A stretch of 64,000 nucleotides of DNA from Glandiceps talaboti (taxonomy: Eukaryota > Hemichordata > Enteropneusta > Spengelidae). Of this stretch, positions 25,791 to 39,086 are shown piece after piece. The stretch spans positions 3,768,001 to 3,832,000 of the forward strand of contig NC_135555.1 of assembly GCF_964340395.1 (NCBI RefSeq). The letters run 5' to 3'. The notes below the pieces were generated by a model, which searched no databases, was not told the DNA's origin, and worked only from the letters and a program-made list of their open reading frames with translations. How positions within the stretch are numbered: position 1 is the first letter of the stretch; each line of letters opens with the position of its first letter. Position numbers and translations under genes: made by a program.

Positions 25791-26140
25791 ACAAAGGTAA
25801 CCACCAAATAACATAAACGTTACAGACTGCGTCCCTTTAAACAAAAGTAACCACCAAATAACATAAACGTTACAGACTGCGTCCATTTAAACAAAAGTAA
25901 CCACCAAATAACATAAAAGTTACAGACTGTGTCCCTTTAAACAAAAGTAACCACCAAATAACATAAAAGTTACAGACTGTGTCCCTTTAAACAAAAGTAA
26001 CCACCAAATAACATAAAAGCTACAGACTGGGTCCCTTTAAACAAAAGTAACCACCAAATAACATAAAAGCTACAGACTGTGTCCCTTTAAACAAAAGTAA
26101 CCACCAAATAACATAAAAGCTACAGACTGTGTCCCTTTAA
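25791..26140. repeat. 50-bp tandem repeat, 7 copies
   Basis: ccaccaaataacataaa recurs at 25801, 25851, 25901 and onward every 50 bp, followed by gttacagactgcgtcccttt. Copies are nearly identical, so the array is recent. Confidence 0.97.
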
Positions 26141-26579
26141 TGGTTTTGATGAGGGTTCCACAAAGTGAATAGAGTAAATGTTATCACATTTCATCCAATC
26201 CATCTAAATCTAACTCCAATTTTAAAAGTAGAAAATTAAGAAAGTGAGTGTATAGCAAGACAATATCTTTTCTGGTTTACAGAGTAATTATAAGATTTTT
26301 ATCTAGCAATTAAGTCTGTATGGCTTTAATTTTGTTAGTTAAAATCACCTAAATTTTAAAGCTCTTAGTTAAAACTGTTATTTTATCAGCCATTAATTTG
26401 TGAACTAAATGATGCAAAAAGAGCATACAAAATGTTGACTGCTATTGAATTTTCTCACAAGTCACATCTGTAAAATTTCTAGTTAACGATCGAAAATAAC
26501 ACTTTATACAAAATATGTCTATATAAGTTATTTTAAGCTGCATGAAGGACAAAATCATCAAATCAATTTGATAATCAAC
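26141..26579. other. AT-rich spacer
   Basis: Nothing recognised. Confidence 0.5.
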
Positions 26580-26632
26580 CAATCTATCAATCAATCAATC
26601 AATCAATCAATCAGTCAATCAATCAATCAATT
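26580..26632. repeat. (ATCA)n microsatellite next to an interspersed-repeat-like segment
   Basis: The atca repeats are followed by tgatataaacaatttgtaaa and gccccag. A similar (aatc)n-atttacaaagcacc arrangement occurs at 63410-63450, which suggests both belong to one dispersed repeat family. Confidence 0.7.
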
Positions 26633-26978
26633 GATATAAACAATTTGTAAAGCCCCAGACAGCAAAACCTTGTACTGCTAATGTCTCAATAAGGGTCAGT
26701 TCAAACTGAATGCCTTGCTTGCTTGAATAGATAAGTCATCAGCTTTCTTTTGAAATCTTCAGCTTTGCAGCTATCACTGAATGACAAGTAGTCAGGAGAA
26801 CTAAAAGTAAGTGGTTGTAGCAAACGATTATGGAATAAAAGAATTGCCAATGTTCATGGTGACTGAACAATTTTAATAAGACAGAAGATTCGTTTTACCA
26901 TCCAACACATAAAAGGTGAGAGCTATTTGTCAATTTTTCCCAGGTGCTTTATTTAGACTTGTGGCTTTTATGATTCAG
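26633..26978. other. Possible interspersed-repeat body
   Basis: Follows the (ATCA)n tract and leads into the 40-bp satellite. No open frame. Family not recognised. Confidence 0.3.
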
Positions 26979-29876
26979 GTCCTAATACATGGTCTAGTTG
27001 CCTACATCAGGTCTATTCCATACAATACATGGTCTAGTTGCATACATCAGGACTATTTCATGCAATACATGGTCTAGTTGCCTATATCAGTTCTATTCCA
27101 TGCAATACACGGTCTAGTTGCCTATATCAGTTCTATTCCATACAATACATATTCTAGTTGCCTATATCAGGTCTATTCCATGCAATACATGGTCTAGTTG
27201 CCTACATCAGGTCTATTCCATGCAATACATGGTCTAGTTGCCTATATCAGTTCTATTCCATGCAATACATGGTCTAGTTGCCTATATCAGTTCTATTCCA
27301 TACAATACGTCTAGTTGCCTATATCAGGTCTATTCCATGCAATACATGGTCTAGTTGCCTATATCAGGTCTATTCCATGCAATACATGGTCTAGCTAGTT
27401 ACCTATCAGTTCTATTCCATGCAATACATGGTCTAGTTGCCTACATCAGGTCTATTCCATGCAATACATGGTCTAGTTGCCTAATATCAGTTCCATTCCA
27501 TACAATACATGGTCTAGTTGCCTATATCAGTTCTATTCCATGTAATACATGGTCTAGTTGCCTATATCAGGTCTATTCCATACAATACATGGTCTAGTTG
27601 CCTATATCAGTTCTATTCCATGCAATACATGGTCTAGTTGCCTATATCAGTTCTATTCCATGCAATACATGGTCTAGTTGCCTATATCAGTTCTATTCCA
27701 TACAATACATGGTCTATAGTTGCCTATATCAGTTCTATTCCATACAATACATGGTCTAGTTGCCTATATCAGGTCTATTCCATGCAATACATGGTCTAGT
27801 TGCCTATATCAGGTCTATTCCATACAATACATGGTGTAGTTGCCTATATCAGTTCCATTCCATGCAATACATGGTCTAGTTGCAGTTCTATTCCATACAA
27901 TACATGGTCTAGTTGCCTATATCAGTTCTATTCCATACAATACATGGTCTAGTTGCCTATATCAGGTCTATTCCATGCAATACATGGTCTAGTTGCCTAT
28001 ATCAGGTCTATTCCATATATACACGGTCTAGTTGCCTATATCAGTTCTATTCCGTGCAATACATGGTCTAGTTGCCTATATCAGTTCTATTCCATGCAAT
28101 ACATGGTCTAGTTGCCTATATCAGTTCTATTCCATACAATACACGGTCTAGTTGCCTATATCAGTTCTATTCCGTGCAATACATGGTCTAGTTGCCTATA
28201 TCAGTTCTATTCCGTGCAATACATGGTCTAGTTGCCTATATCAGGTCTATTCCATACAATACATGGTCTAGTTGCCTATATCAGTTCTATTCCATACAAT
28301 ACACGGTCTAGTTGCCTATATCAGTTCTATTCCGTGCAATACATGGTCTAGTTGCCTATATCAGTTCTATTCCATGCAATACATGGTCTAGTTGCCTATA
28401 TCAGTTCTATTCCATGCAATACATGGTCTAGTTGCCTATATCAGTTCTATTCCATACAATACACGGTCTAGTTGCCTATATCAGTTCTATTCCGTGCAAT
28501 ACATGGTCTAGTTGCCTATATCAGTTCTATTCCATGCAATACGTCTAGTTGCCTATATCAGTTCTATTCCGTGCAATACATGGTCTAGTTGCCTATATCA
28601 GGTCTATTCCATACAATACATGGTCTAGTTGCCTATATCAGTTCTATTCCATACAATACACGGTCTAGTTGCCTATATCAGTTCTATTCCGTGCAATACA
28701 TGGTCTAGTTGCCTATATCAGTTCTATTCCATGCAATACATGGTCTAGTTGCCTATATCAGTTCTATTCCATACAATACACGGTCTAGTTGCCTATATCA
28801 GTTCTATTCTGTGCAATACATGGTCTAGTTGCCGATATCAGTTCTATTCCATACAATACATGGTGCATAGTTGCCGATATCAGTTCTATTCCATACAATA
28901 CATGGTCTCCCAGTTGCCTATATCAGTTCTATTCCATACAATACATGGTCTAGTTGCCGATATCAGTTCTATTCCATGCAATACATGGTCTAGTTGTCTA
29001 TATCAGTTCTATTCCATACAATACATGGTCTAGTTGCCTATATCAGTTCTACTCCATACAATACATGGTCTAGTTGTCTATATCAGTTCTATTCCATACA
29101 ATACATGGTCTAGTTGCCTATATCAATTCTATTCCATGCAATACATGGTGTAGTTGCCTACATCAGGTCTATTCCATGCAATACATGGTCTAGTTGCCTA
29201 TATCAGTTCTATTCCATGCAATACATGGTGTAGTTGCCTATATCAGTTCTATTCCATATAATACATGGTGTAGTTGCCTATATCAGTTCTATTCCATGCA
29301 ATACATGGTGTAGTTGCCTATATCAGTTCTATTCCATACAATACATGGTCTAGTTGCCTATATCAGTTCTATTCCCTGCAATACATGGTCTAGTTGCCTA
29401 TATCAGTTATATTCCATACAATACATGGTCTAGTTGCCTATATCAGTTCTATTCCCTGCAATACATGGTGTAGTTGCCTATATCAGTTCTATTCCATACA
29501 ATACATGGTCTAGTTGCCTATATCAGTTCTGTTCCCTGCAATACATGGTCTAGTTGCCTATATCAGTTCTATTCCATACAATACATGGTCTAGTTGCCTA
29601 TATCAGTTCTATTCCCTGCAATACATGGTGTAGTTGCCTATATCAGTTCTATTCCATACAATACATGGTCTAGTTGCCTATATCAGGTCTATTCCATACA
29701 ATACATGGTGTAGTTGCCTATATCAGGTCTATTCCATACAATACATGGTCTAGTTGCCTATATCAGTTCTATTCCATACAATACATGGTCTAGTTGTCTA
29801 TATCAGTTCTATTCCCTGCAATACATGGTCTAGTTGCCTATTTCTATTCCATGCAATACAATTGGTCTAGTTGCCT
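26979..29876. repeat. 40-bp satellite array, about 72 copies (2.9 kb)
   Basis: Unit catggtctagttgcctatat then cagttctattccatgcaata. Variants cagGtct, ccaTAC, ccGTGC, ccCTGC and ggtG are distributed non-randomly (see findings on higher-order structure). A few units are shortened (near 27305, 27885, 28540) or extended (27395, 27715). Open frames of 80-94 codons inside it are artefacts of a 40-bp (non-multiple-of-3) repeat lacking stops. Confidence 0.98.
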
Positions 29877-32800
29877 TTTTCAGAGGACATAAATCAATGC
29901 ACAGCTGTCGTCTCCAGATGACATATGACTCTTTTAATGGTAAAAGATGTTTTATTATGGTTGGTACACTTTGAGATTCTCAGTGACAATATATACAACA
30001 TTGATTTCAATCTCAAATATTGTAATATTCAATAAACTTCAGTTCAGATTGAATAAATCTCATGGCTTACAGTTTCCATGGCTTTAAAATTTTAGATGCT
30101 GATGGAGATAAGAGTGACCCTATTTTTTCCGGTTTCTGACATTACCTGACCAACCCAAATTTTCAGCTCCGACATCAAAATAAACAAATACTTTTATTTT
30201 CTCCCACCCTTCATATTTTGTGGAACAGTGCCCCCTCTGGCAAGAATAAACAAGTGTCTGGCTGTCGACATCATCTACTGTCATGGCAGCAGTGACAACA
30301 CTTGTTCACAGACAGAGCATTTCTTTCAGGATGGAAGTTATCGAGGGGGGGGGGGGGGGCAGAGAAGCTGGGAAAGGGCTTGTTACCAGGAATCCAGTAT
30401 TCAATCCTCCCCTTCACCACATCTACCCTCTAAGTCAACAGTGAGAATATCTGAGGTCACTAGACTAATGACAACAAAGGGGTAATGAAAATAGTTGATG
30501 TTATATTGTTACAATGTTCACTGTACTAGTTTGTACCCTCATCTTTTTTTTTTAAAGAGGAAAATTATACTATTTTTAAAGTGCATATAATTTTAGCCCT
30601 ATTATGCATGCCATGATATTCATGTTTAATTACAAGCTATCTGTTGGATGTACATATGACATCACACCAAATAACTGATAAAGAAACATAGATACCATTG
30701 CATACTAAACACCAGGAGGGTCGTTGTTATAAAAAAAGGGTGACAAATCTGATTTAACAACATTCTGTGAAAACAGGATGGACATTACTAACTGACCAAA
30801 AGGAATAATTTCAACAAACAAAATTCTAAGAACCGGGAAAGGAAATAAGTGCCAGTGATAATATTTGATATCTGAACATGCTAAGAAACCAGGAAGAACA
30901 ATACTGGAGATAAGGAAAAGAATAATTTCAACAACACAAAGCAAGGAAATACGGTGTATTTTGAAGACACCAGACAGCACATTACTAGCAGAGAAAAGAT
31001 GATAATGTGTGATTTAAGAACATTTTAACAGACCAAACAGAGCTTTCTTAACTAAAAAGAAATGCATTAATGTTTGATGAGAGTTAAACTTAAAACCAAG
31101 AAAACAGAAAACATAGGATGGTTTTTTTTGTAACTTAAGGTTTTATTGGGTGTTATTTGTAAAGTGTGTACATGTCATGTTACATTCCAGTTTACAAAAG
31201 AGCCATGTTTACATTGCAGTCTATTACTATTTATGTTACATATATGGAATGAGGGGGTTCCATTTCTTTAGGAAAGGTAGAAGTTTCTGTTTTTTCTTTG
31301 CGATAAAGTGTTCATACTTATAAAGTTGTTTAAATTGGTTGTACAGTTCTCTGAACACAGGAAGGGATGCCTTTCTTTTACAGTAGTAAATGTATTTTCT
31401 AACTATAAGGCTTATGAAATTGAGTAAGAGTGTCTCATTAAGGGTCTGACAAAATTAGGCAAAAACATAGGATGTTTGTTTATCTGTCAAACAGAACTGT
31501 GATGGCAGATGCTGTCCTTGGTTAAAAGCCATCAACAGAGACACCATATGCTAACAATTCACTCTTTTGGCCTAAAGAAAAGAACACTTTTACAAACTAC
31601 AATTTTAGCAATGTAGGTGACATACATCATTATGTAATAATAGTCCTTGGAAAGCTTAAAACCAATCAGAAATCTTAATGCTAGAAAGCATTTCAGGAAA
31701 CTTTTCCTCATAATTAGACAACTGAAGATTACCAGATTTATGAGATTAGAGAAAGGAAATGTTCTCAGCGTGATTCAGTGTGATATACTCGGGCGTTCTT
31801 AGTTGAGGTTAATGCCCTGATAGAGGTAAATGACCTACAAAAGGGATGACCTGTAAGAATATCAACGCCTGCCTTAATGTCTGGTTATCTAGACCAGCAT
31901 GTAAATAATTTTTTTACAAGTCAAAAGTCAGAATTCACTGTGTACATTGATAGCATCAAATGAAAAATTCAAAAATTTTGTGTGCTTTCATTGTTTTATG
32001 TAAATCCATGGATGTAATAGAGTAATTATTCAAACAAAGCTGGATGTCATTGCCGCCGCTGTGCGTAATGTTTTCTGTAAATGTTATTGGCACGTCTGGG
32101 TCTGGGTGTGTATTGGGTGTTAATGAAGCCTGAGTCATAAAGCACTTGGAGATTTCAAACTTTAAATTCACATCACAATTTTCATGCCAGCTTTGTTAAG
32201 TTTGTTCCTTAAATGCTCCAGACATTTGAGGGTGAATGACCAATTGTCAGACGTTGTTATTGTATTATTATCAGTGCAGCAGACGTCACTGCCTTACTCA
32301 TTACCTTTAAGGCTTGTAACAGATATACAAGTCTACATCTAAAAACATCTTCTGTATCACGTCATCAACAGTTATTCTATCTTAACAGTGTGTTGATATT
32401 GCATAGATAGTGATGTTAATAGTACAATTACTTTGTTTAAAATAGTTTTCCTATTGAAATGTACTATTCATAAAGTCTTCCTCAGCTGTTGTTGTCTACA
32501 GCAGACTGCAAATAAATATGGAATAATCAAGGAATAAATGATACATGTTTTTGGGTGATATAAATTGTCAAATTACCAAATAAGGTTATTAATCTTTTAT
32601 TTATCTGAATATCAATGCGGTAATGACGTTATAATAAGAATGTTTGTTATTAATCTTCTTTTCATTTCCTTTAAGTCAGTCATCAACGGCTATTGTACCT
32701 GATCATTCACTGATAATACAGTAAGATAAAACAGTAATTCTAAATAATGAGATATTAGCTGTCTCCTTTCATTAGCATTCACAGTATCTATGTGTATCTA

Positions 32801-33187
32801 TTAGAGATAAGATTATGTTACAATTACCTAGATATAAATACTTATCCAAATTTGTAAATGGAACTTACTTCCCTTTTACAGCAGATAAGAATTATTTAAT
32901 AACATTTTACCTCTTGGAGTTGATCATAGAAGTTGGATTACTTTAAAAGGAAAGGGTACATTGTGAATTCACAATATTTACTTAAATCTTCCATTCAATT
33001 TCACTTATCGGTATGACACTCGGGCATGGATCAGAACGTAGGTGGCAGTGACATAATCGATCGGAACGTAGATGACTGTGACGTAATCAATGAGGACGTG
33101 GGCCTTGGTAGGCAACTTGAGTTCAAAATGCATTATGGACTGTCTTAACTGTAACTGTTGTATATAACAAGCAGTCAAAACGAAATT
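29877..33187. other. Non-coding stretch, including a poly(G) tract
   Basis: Contains a 15-G run at 30345-30359 inside a GC-richer patch (30220-30485). An 85-codon plus frame and a 91-codon minus frame (30705-30980) have no recognisable domains. A small GC-rich patch lies at about 32050-32110. No gene supportable. Confidence 0.45.
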
Positions 33188-33420
33188 TAAAAGTCACATC
33201 TGCCTAAGTTCCTACCAAGGTCTTTAAGTCACTTCTGCCCAAGTTTCTACCAAGGTCTGTAAGTCACTTCTGCCTAAGTTCCTACCAAGGTCTAAGTCAC
33301 ATCTGCCTAAGTTCCTACCAAGGTCTGTAAGTCACTTCTGCCTAAGTTCCTACCAAAGTCTGTAAGTCACTTCTGCCTAAGTTCCTACCAAGGTCTAAGT
33401 CACATCTGCCTAAGTTCTGA
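33188..33420. repeat. 33/35-bp tandem repeat, 7 copies
   Basis: aagtcac recurs at 33191, 33226, 33261, 33294, 33329, 33364 and 33397. The unit is aagtcacttctgcctaagtt, then cctaccaaggtct with or without gt. The order of steps is 35, 35, 33, 35, 35, 33, i.e. a three-unit pattern repeated. Confidence 0.97.
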
Positions 33421-36400
33421 CAAGTGAAAGTGAATCAATGCATTTCATCTCATGTAACATCCAAGTTTTTATTAAACACACAGTATTCTTTCCCTTCAAT
33501 TTACAAAATTCAGATCCTGCTCTTACTGTATTTCACTATTTATTAATAATGGGAAAATATGAAATGATAGATGCACACACTTTTGTTCAATGCATTGTGT
33601 TATTAAAGTAGTTTTATTCCCATCATTAATTTTCATCACATATTTGGATTAGCTAATATTAGTTAGGTATGTACAATTAATAAAGACATATTGCTAGCAA
33701 TCATTTGGATTAATTGTCATCCTTTTATGATCTGATATTTCATCGAGTATTAGTTGGCATTATAAACATATCACATAATAATTACATAAATTCATGTTTT
33801 CATAATTTTTCTGTAGGTGAATATTTTATTATTTTCATAATCATTAAATTTCATAATTAGGGATATTACAATCGAAACTTACCTTCTTAAATCTGTACAG
33901 CTGCAACTGTGACATTTTTGTCATCAAATAACCAACCATATACCCACTAAAAATTTATCAGTAAATTATCAAAAGATATTGTATTTGTTAATTAGTGGTC
34001 CATATTATCCGTGTAGTGGCAAGTTTAAATCCTGAGCAAAAGCTTGCTTTTAAATTTATCACCATGTTAAAAGTGTAGTCTGACTTAAAGAGGAAAAAAA
34101 AAGAAGTGTAGTCTAGTTGCAACTGGAGTATCATTTTTCGATCAGACAACCACAGTATTTTCACTTTAAACAAATAAAAAATCCCAAATAAATAGCCAAT
34201 CCCCATCCATATGGTTACTTTAAAGAGAGAGTGAGACACCAGCCTAACTTTGATTGATAGTAATGGCTTACTTTCATTTCAACACAGCAATTAAATAAGA
34301 ATTAGTCACTCAACACTCCATTTACTAGAACAATACTAATAATTAGCATCTTAACCTATCCACCAAGGGTCATCAAAACTTGACCTACAAAGTTTACATT
34401 ACTCTATTTTACCCTATTACACAAAATAAATGATTGGTCACTCAACGTCTCCATTTAAAACAACTGTTCTATTCACTCATCACCAAAGGGTCACTATATC
34501 GTATGGCATACAAAATTTGCAATGCCCATTTTTCAAATGTCGTACTTTTTTCTTGCCAATGTTTTTGAACAAATTTAAGTTTTTCCTGTACTATTTTCTT
34601 ATATCTCAATTTAAATCAATGATCATATTCATAAACAAATTATAAAATGTGGGTTGTCGAAAAGTCATATAAAGTTTGAGTCTATCTTCTTGTCACTTTA
34701 TGCATTGCACTGTACAATACTTTCTACAATTCTCTCTGATTTGTTCTCACAAACATTATCTCCTTGAAGTCAGACACCAGTACAGGGTTTTGTGAAAACA
34801 TTTTATCATTTTCGAAACATAGAATTTGTCATTAATAAGTTTCTGAATGCCTTATTTCATTGGTTCAGATATCATTGACTTTTTGATGAAGGAGATAGAA
34901 ATTTTTATAAATGTTAGAATAGACTGCAGAATATTCGCATAGAAATTAAAAAAATAAAACATAAATATGCAACTGTTATGACCCCATCAGAGTTCTTCAA
35001 TAAGGTATAACAAAAGAAATGTACATGTCAAACAAGATATTTATAAATTGTATTGTATTCAAAGCATGTTTTACAATGTTGATTGTATACTTTTAGGCAC
35101 AATTTACAACATTCTTTCAAATTTTTAAAACATACTTTTGTTACATATTTACTAATGTGTAATTGTTTTGCTTAAAATGTTCAGAAATATGACTTCAAGG
35201 AAGTTATCAAAATAAGAAATATCCCAAGCATACAAATCAGAGAGTTGTGGGTAAAATATCGTACAGTGATGCATTGTACATAAGTTACTTATGAATTGCT
35301 TACTACTTGTCAAACATTTCTAGACATATCTGTCAAGAAAACTCAGACAGATCTTGAATGATGTACAGGTTTAAGTTAAGTTAAAGTAAGTATAGGGATA
35401 TTATCCTAGTTTATGTGGTCTATCTACAACGTAGTAGAAAGTAAATTGGACAGATTTATATCAAGAATATGCTGCAATCTTGTTCAGACTGAGTGAGTGT
35501 AATGGCTTAGCATTCCACTATGACATCGGTTCTGCTAGACTAAAAAGAGCACAATATATGCAACTCTTACAACGGACTCTTACAAATAGAGGTTACTTGG
35601 TGATAAGTTTGTGACTGAATAATTCCATAGAATATGACTGTCACTCTCACCACTACAGAAAGGGTAGGTGACACACTTTTTACTAAAAGTAAACCATATG
35701 TTGTTCCTTTTTTTATTCAAAGAATACTGCACATATAGTGTGCTGAAGAGGATTTTCACCAGTAATATATATACATAGTATTTATGGAAATAACAGTGGT
35801 GTGATGAATTCAAAGTGGATACAAAATATTTCTGCTGGAGTTTATAGAGTGACTGTGACCTTATTTTAGGATCTGGATCATGAACAAAAAAGACCAGATG
35901 CTACCAACCACAAAATATAGATCAGCGTGTTCCTTCATTGTCTACTCAGACTCTTAGTAATCCTATCGCTTCGAGACATCTCCCATTTCTTATGGTCCAA
36001 GAACAGGTATTTACGACTGCGTCACTTATAATAGATTTGATACGTAATGACCTATCCTGACCTAAGAGTTTAGAGTACTTTTCAAAACATTTGCCATAAT
36101 TCATCCGGCATTCCTTATTGCATTACACTGTTAGACAATTAACTAGATCACGATGACAGGTATCAACTTCTGATGGACTAAGACATGTCTGGCTACCATG
36201 GCAACAAAGCCATGATGCTATGGCAACTGCTGTGACCTATGTCCATCAGTTGCAGATAGTACAATGGCAGGATATAATATAGAAGCTATTTATATCTCTA
36301 CTTCTTACTTTCACAAACACCGTCTGTACATTTATGGTAGGATTTATGTGTTTTTCCTTAGGGGATGTCATCATAATGTTTTAAAAAAACAAGGGTGAAG

Positions 36401-37499
36401 ATGGGGCCGTCGCATATTGTTGAATACGATCGGGATGCCCATTTCATTCACTTAGTAACATCACTGTTTGTAAGTCAGCAGTAACATTGTTAAGGGTAGT
36501 TAGTATACAGGTGAAGTCTATCACAGTTCTGAAAGTTTTGTGATTTAGGACTTCCCACTAAAATTGTGGTACATTTTGTACAACTAACAGGTACTATTAA
36601 AGATTCATCCCAACTACTACGGTTTTCACCAACATACAAGGTATGGAAATCTATAAAGTACAAAACTTTTACCAGATTTCCTTCTTCTGTTACTGGAGTT
36701 ACCAAACCTTAGTGAACATACTGGCAGACATAAATGGCTGGTAATGTTATTTGTACATATTAAAATCATAAATTCCATCTCCTGTGATAAAACTAGATGA
36801 TCAAATTTCTCATTGTCCTTATATCCAAACATTTTATAACTTTTATGCTGGCATTATTTTCTGATACTTATTTCCATTTTTTTTTTTTGATAGTTCTGTT
36901 GATAATTCAAAAGAAGGATATGTGTTTGGGTGAATCATGGAAAGATAGGAACTGTGAAAAATGATGCACCAAAAACATCGTCATCGTGAAAAACAAAAAA
37001 TGTGTTTCACTTTCTGAGTTCATGTGATAATTTGAAACAAGCCCTAATTTTGACATGATGCTGACTGACTGGTACCGGTCTGTGCAGTTACCGACTATAA
37101 ACAGATTATTGTCAAGACGACGACTACACTCCAACAAAGTATATCAATGTACATTGTTTTGAAATACTACACACATAATCAAAATAGCATGATCACTGAA
37201 CTTTTGCGAAGGTCAAAATTCGCACATTTCAACACATTGTTATTACTCTAAACAGGATTTATACAAGTACCAACACAACTCACGTAATCAAAACTTTAAA
37301 AGCAGTCTAACAGTCCAGAGAGCACTACCAGAACAGCATGCAAAAATATCACTGAGTGTTAAAGGTCCATGCCTGATTATAGAAAGAGTAGACTTTGACT
37401 GAGAAATAAACACTGGTAGAAGTATGGAAAAAGCTGGTCCAGAACAAAACACTGATCCTCTGTAATCCTTATGTCTCAGAGTCAGACTGATGGATGGAT
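33421..37499. other. AT-rich non-coding stretch
   Basis: Minus-strand open frames at 36490-36705 and 36907-37137 are slightly less AT-rich than their surroundings, but I do not recognise them and see no convincing splice structure. An X-box-like palindrome lies at 36191-36205. Confidence 0.4.
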
Positions 37500-37516
37500 G
37501 GACATGTCAGCAAAAA

Positions 37517-37556
37517 GACAGACAGACAGAGACAGACAGACAGACAGACAGACAGA
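37517..37556. repeat. (GACA)n microsatellite
   Basis: Imperfect gaca tetranucleotide repeats. Confidence 0.9.
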
Positions 37557-37671
37557 AGTAACACTGGTAATATTTTCACAACAAACGTTTTCCAAACGTA
37601 GCAGACATTGTAAGTAACATCAAATACCAATGCAATCAGTCCAGCAGATTTTTTTACTTCACATCATTTAC

Positions 37672-37918
37672 AAACTCACAGACACTTCACTATGCCTGTA
37701 GCTACTGAACCTCAGTTCAGCCGTGTTAAAAAATACACACAAATATGTACACACTCACAGACAGACACTTCACTATGCTTAGAGCTACTGAACCTCAGTT
37801 CAGCTGTGTTAAAAAACGCACCCAAATATGTACACACACTCACAGACAGACAGACACTGCACTATGCTTAGAGCTACTGAACCTCAGTTCAGCTGTGTTA
37901 AAAAATGCACCCAAATGT
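37672..37918. repeat. About 80-bp tandem repeat, 3 copies
   Basis: Units carry cactcacagacagacac, then ttcactatgcttagagctac, then tgaacctcagttcagctgtg and a ttaaaaaacgcacccaaata block. Confidence 0.9.
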
Positions 37919-39086
37919 GATAAAACTATAAAGGTTGTATAACATCTCTCCTTCTGTGATGAACATCAAAATGAAAAGCATGTATCTAGAAACCCTTTCA
38001 GAGTAAGAGTGCAAGTCTGACTTTGACATTAAGTAATGCATCATTATTACATTTTTTGTCCAAATTGAAAAGTTATCAAACATAATTATTTTAGCTTAGT
38101 AGACATGCAATGGGAAATCACTCGGATTAATCAAAGATAAAATTCAATTTGCAGCTTTCTGTACTAAGCCATAATGACCGAGGATGTGTTACCATAGCGA
38201 CCAGATTACTATATTTTTTTTCAGTTAGTCAAATCGTATGATTTTATAGATTACGCATGACATTCTTGTGTAAGTAGGTGACAAGGGATAGAAAATAGCC
38301 TGTAATGTATGTACAAAGAGAGGCGTACGTCCACTGAAAGGAGTGCACAAAGTTGACCTGGTGACCCAGACGGCACGTGTAGTTTAGATAATACCTGATA
38401 CACTTCGTCTATTCTAGCCAAAGCTTTTGATATCTAATTACCACAATAAATCTAACCTAGCTGTCTAGACAATCTACATCATGATATTACAAGTTGTAAC
38501 ATGTAATTGTGTCATCTAGGTAGGACACAGGCAACCATATTTTGTCTCCAACTGTGTTGCTTTAAAATAATTACTTACACAAGTAGTGCGTTAGCTTTGT
38601 CACTGACCTAAATACCTTGCCTATAAAGTCTATGTGTAAGTGTCATGTATGACAGCATACAAACACCAAACTCAGACATACATAGTCCCCCCCTTTTGGT
38701 GAAAGGTCACTGCCACACCCTTAAATGGAGGTCAGTGAGAAAATGTAATTTTAATATGTAGTACAAAGACCACATAAAATGTATTTTAATCTTCCTATTC
38801 CATTGGGTTAATTAAAAAAATTCAGACAACTCATCAAGTCAGAAGAGATTACCCCTCAGAAGAAACCTGCCTTCCACAACACCATGGTGCATGGTGGGAG
38901 TGTTTCAGAGTGTGTTTCTAGGTCAGGTCATCATCCTTTTGTTGAAGAGAACTGAGGTGTGACTTTAAGGTTACCCTCACACTTCATCAATTAACCATGG
39001 CCTCTAGGCATAGAAGAGGACAAGTACACTGACATATTCATCTGTACTGATACCACCATCCTGCTATAGTTAGCACTCAAATCATT
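37919..39086. other. Non-coding stretch
   Basis: No gene recognised. X-box-like GTTACCATAGCGAC at 38188-38201. Confidence 0.45.

Noticed and set aside
26979-29876. CRISPR-like appearance of the 40-bp repeats
   Set aside because: Units are contiguous with no unique spacers, and the DNA is eukaryotic.
36490-37137. Possible minus-strand exons (frames including VPVSCTKCTTILVG and LLECSRRLDNNLF)
   Set aside because: No convincing acceptor/donor pair or family match. Left as non-coding, with low certainty.
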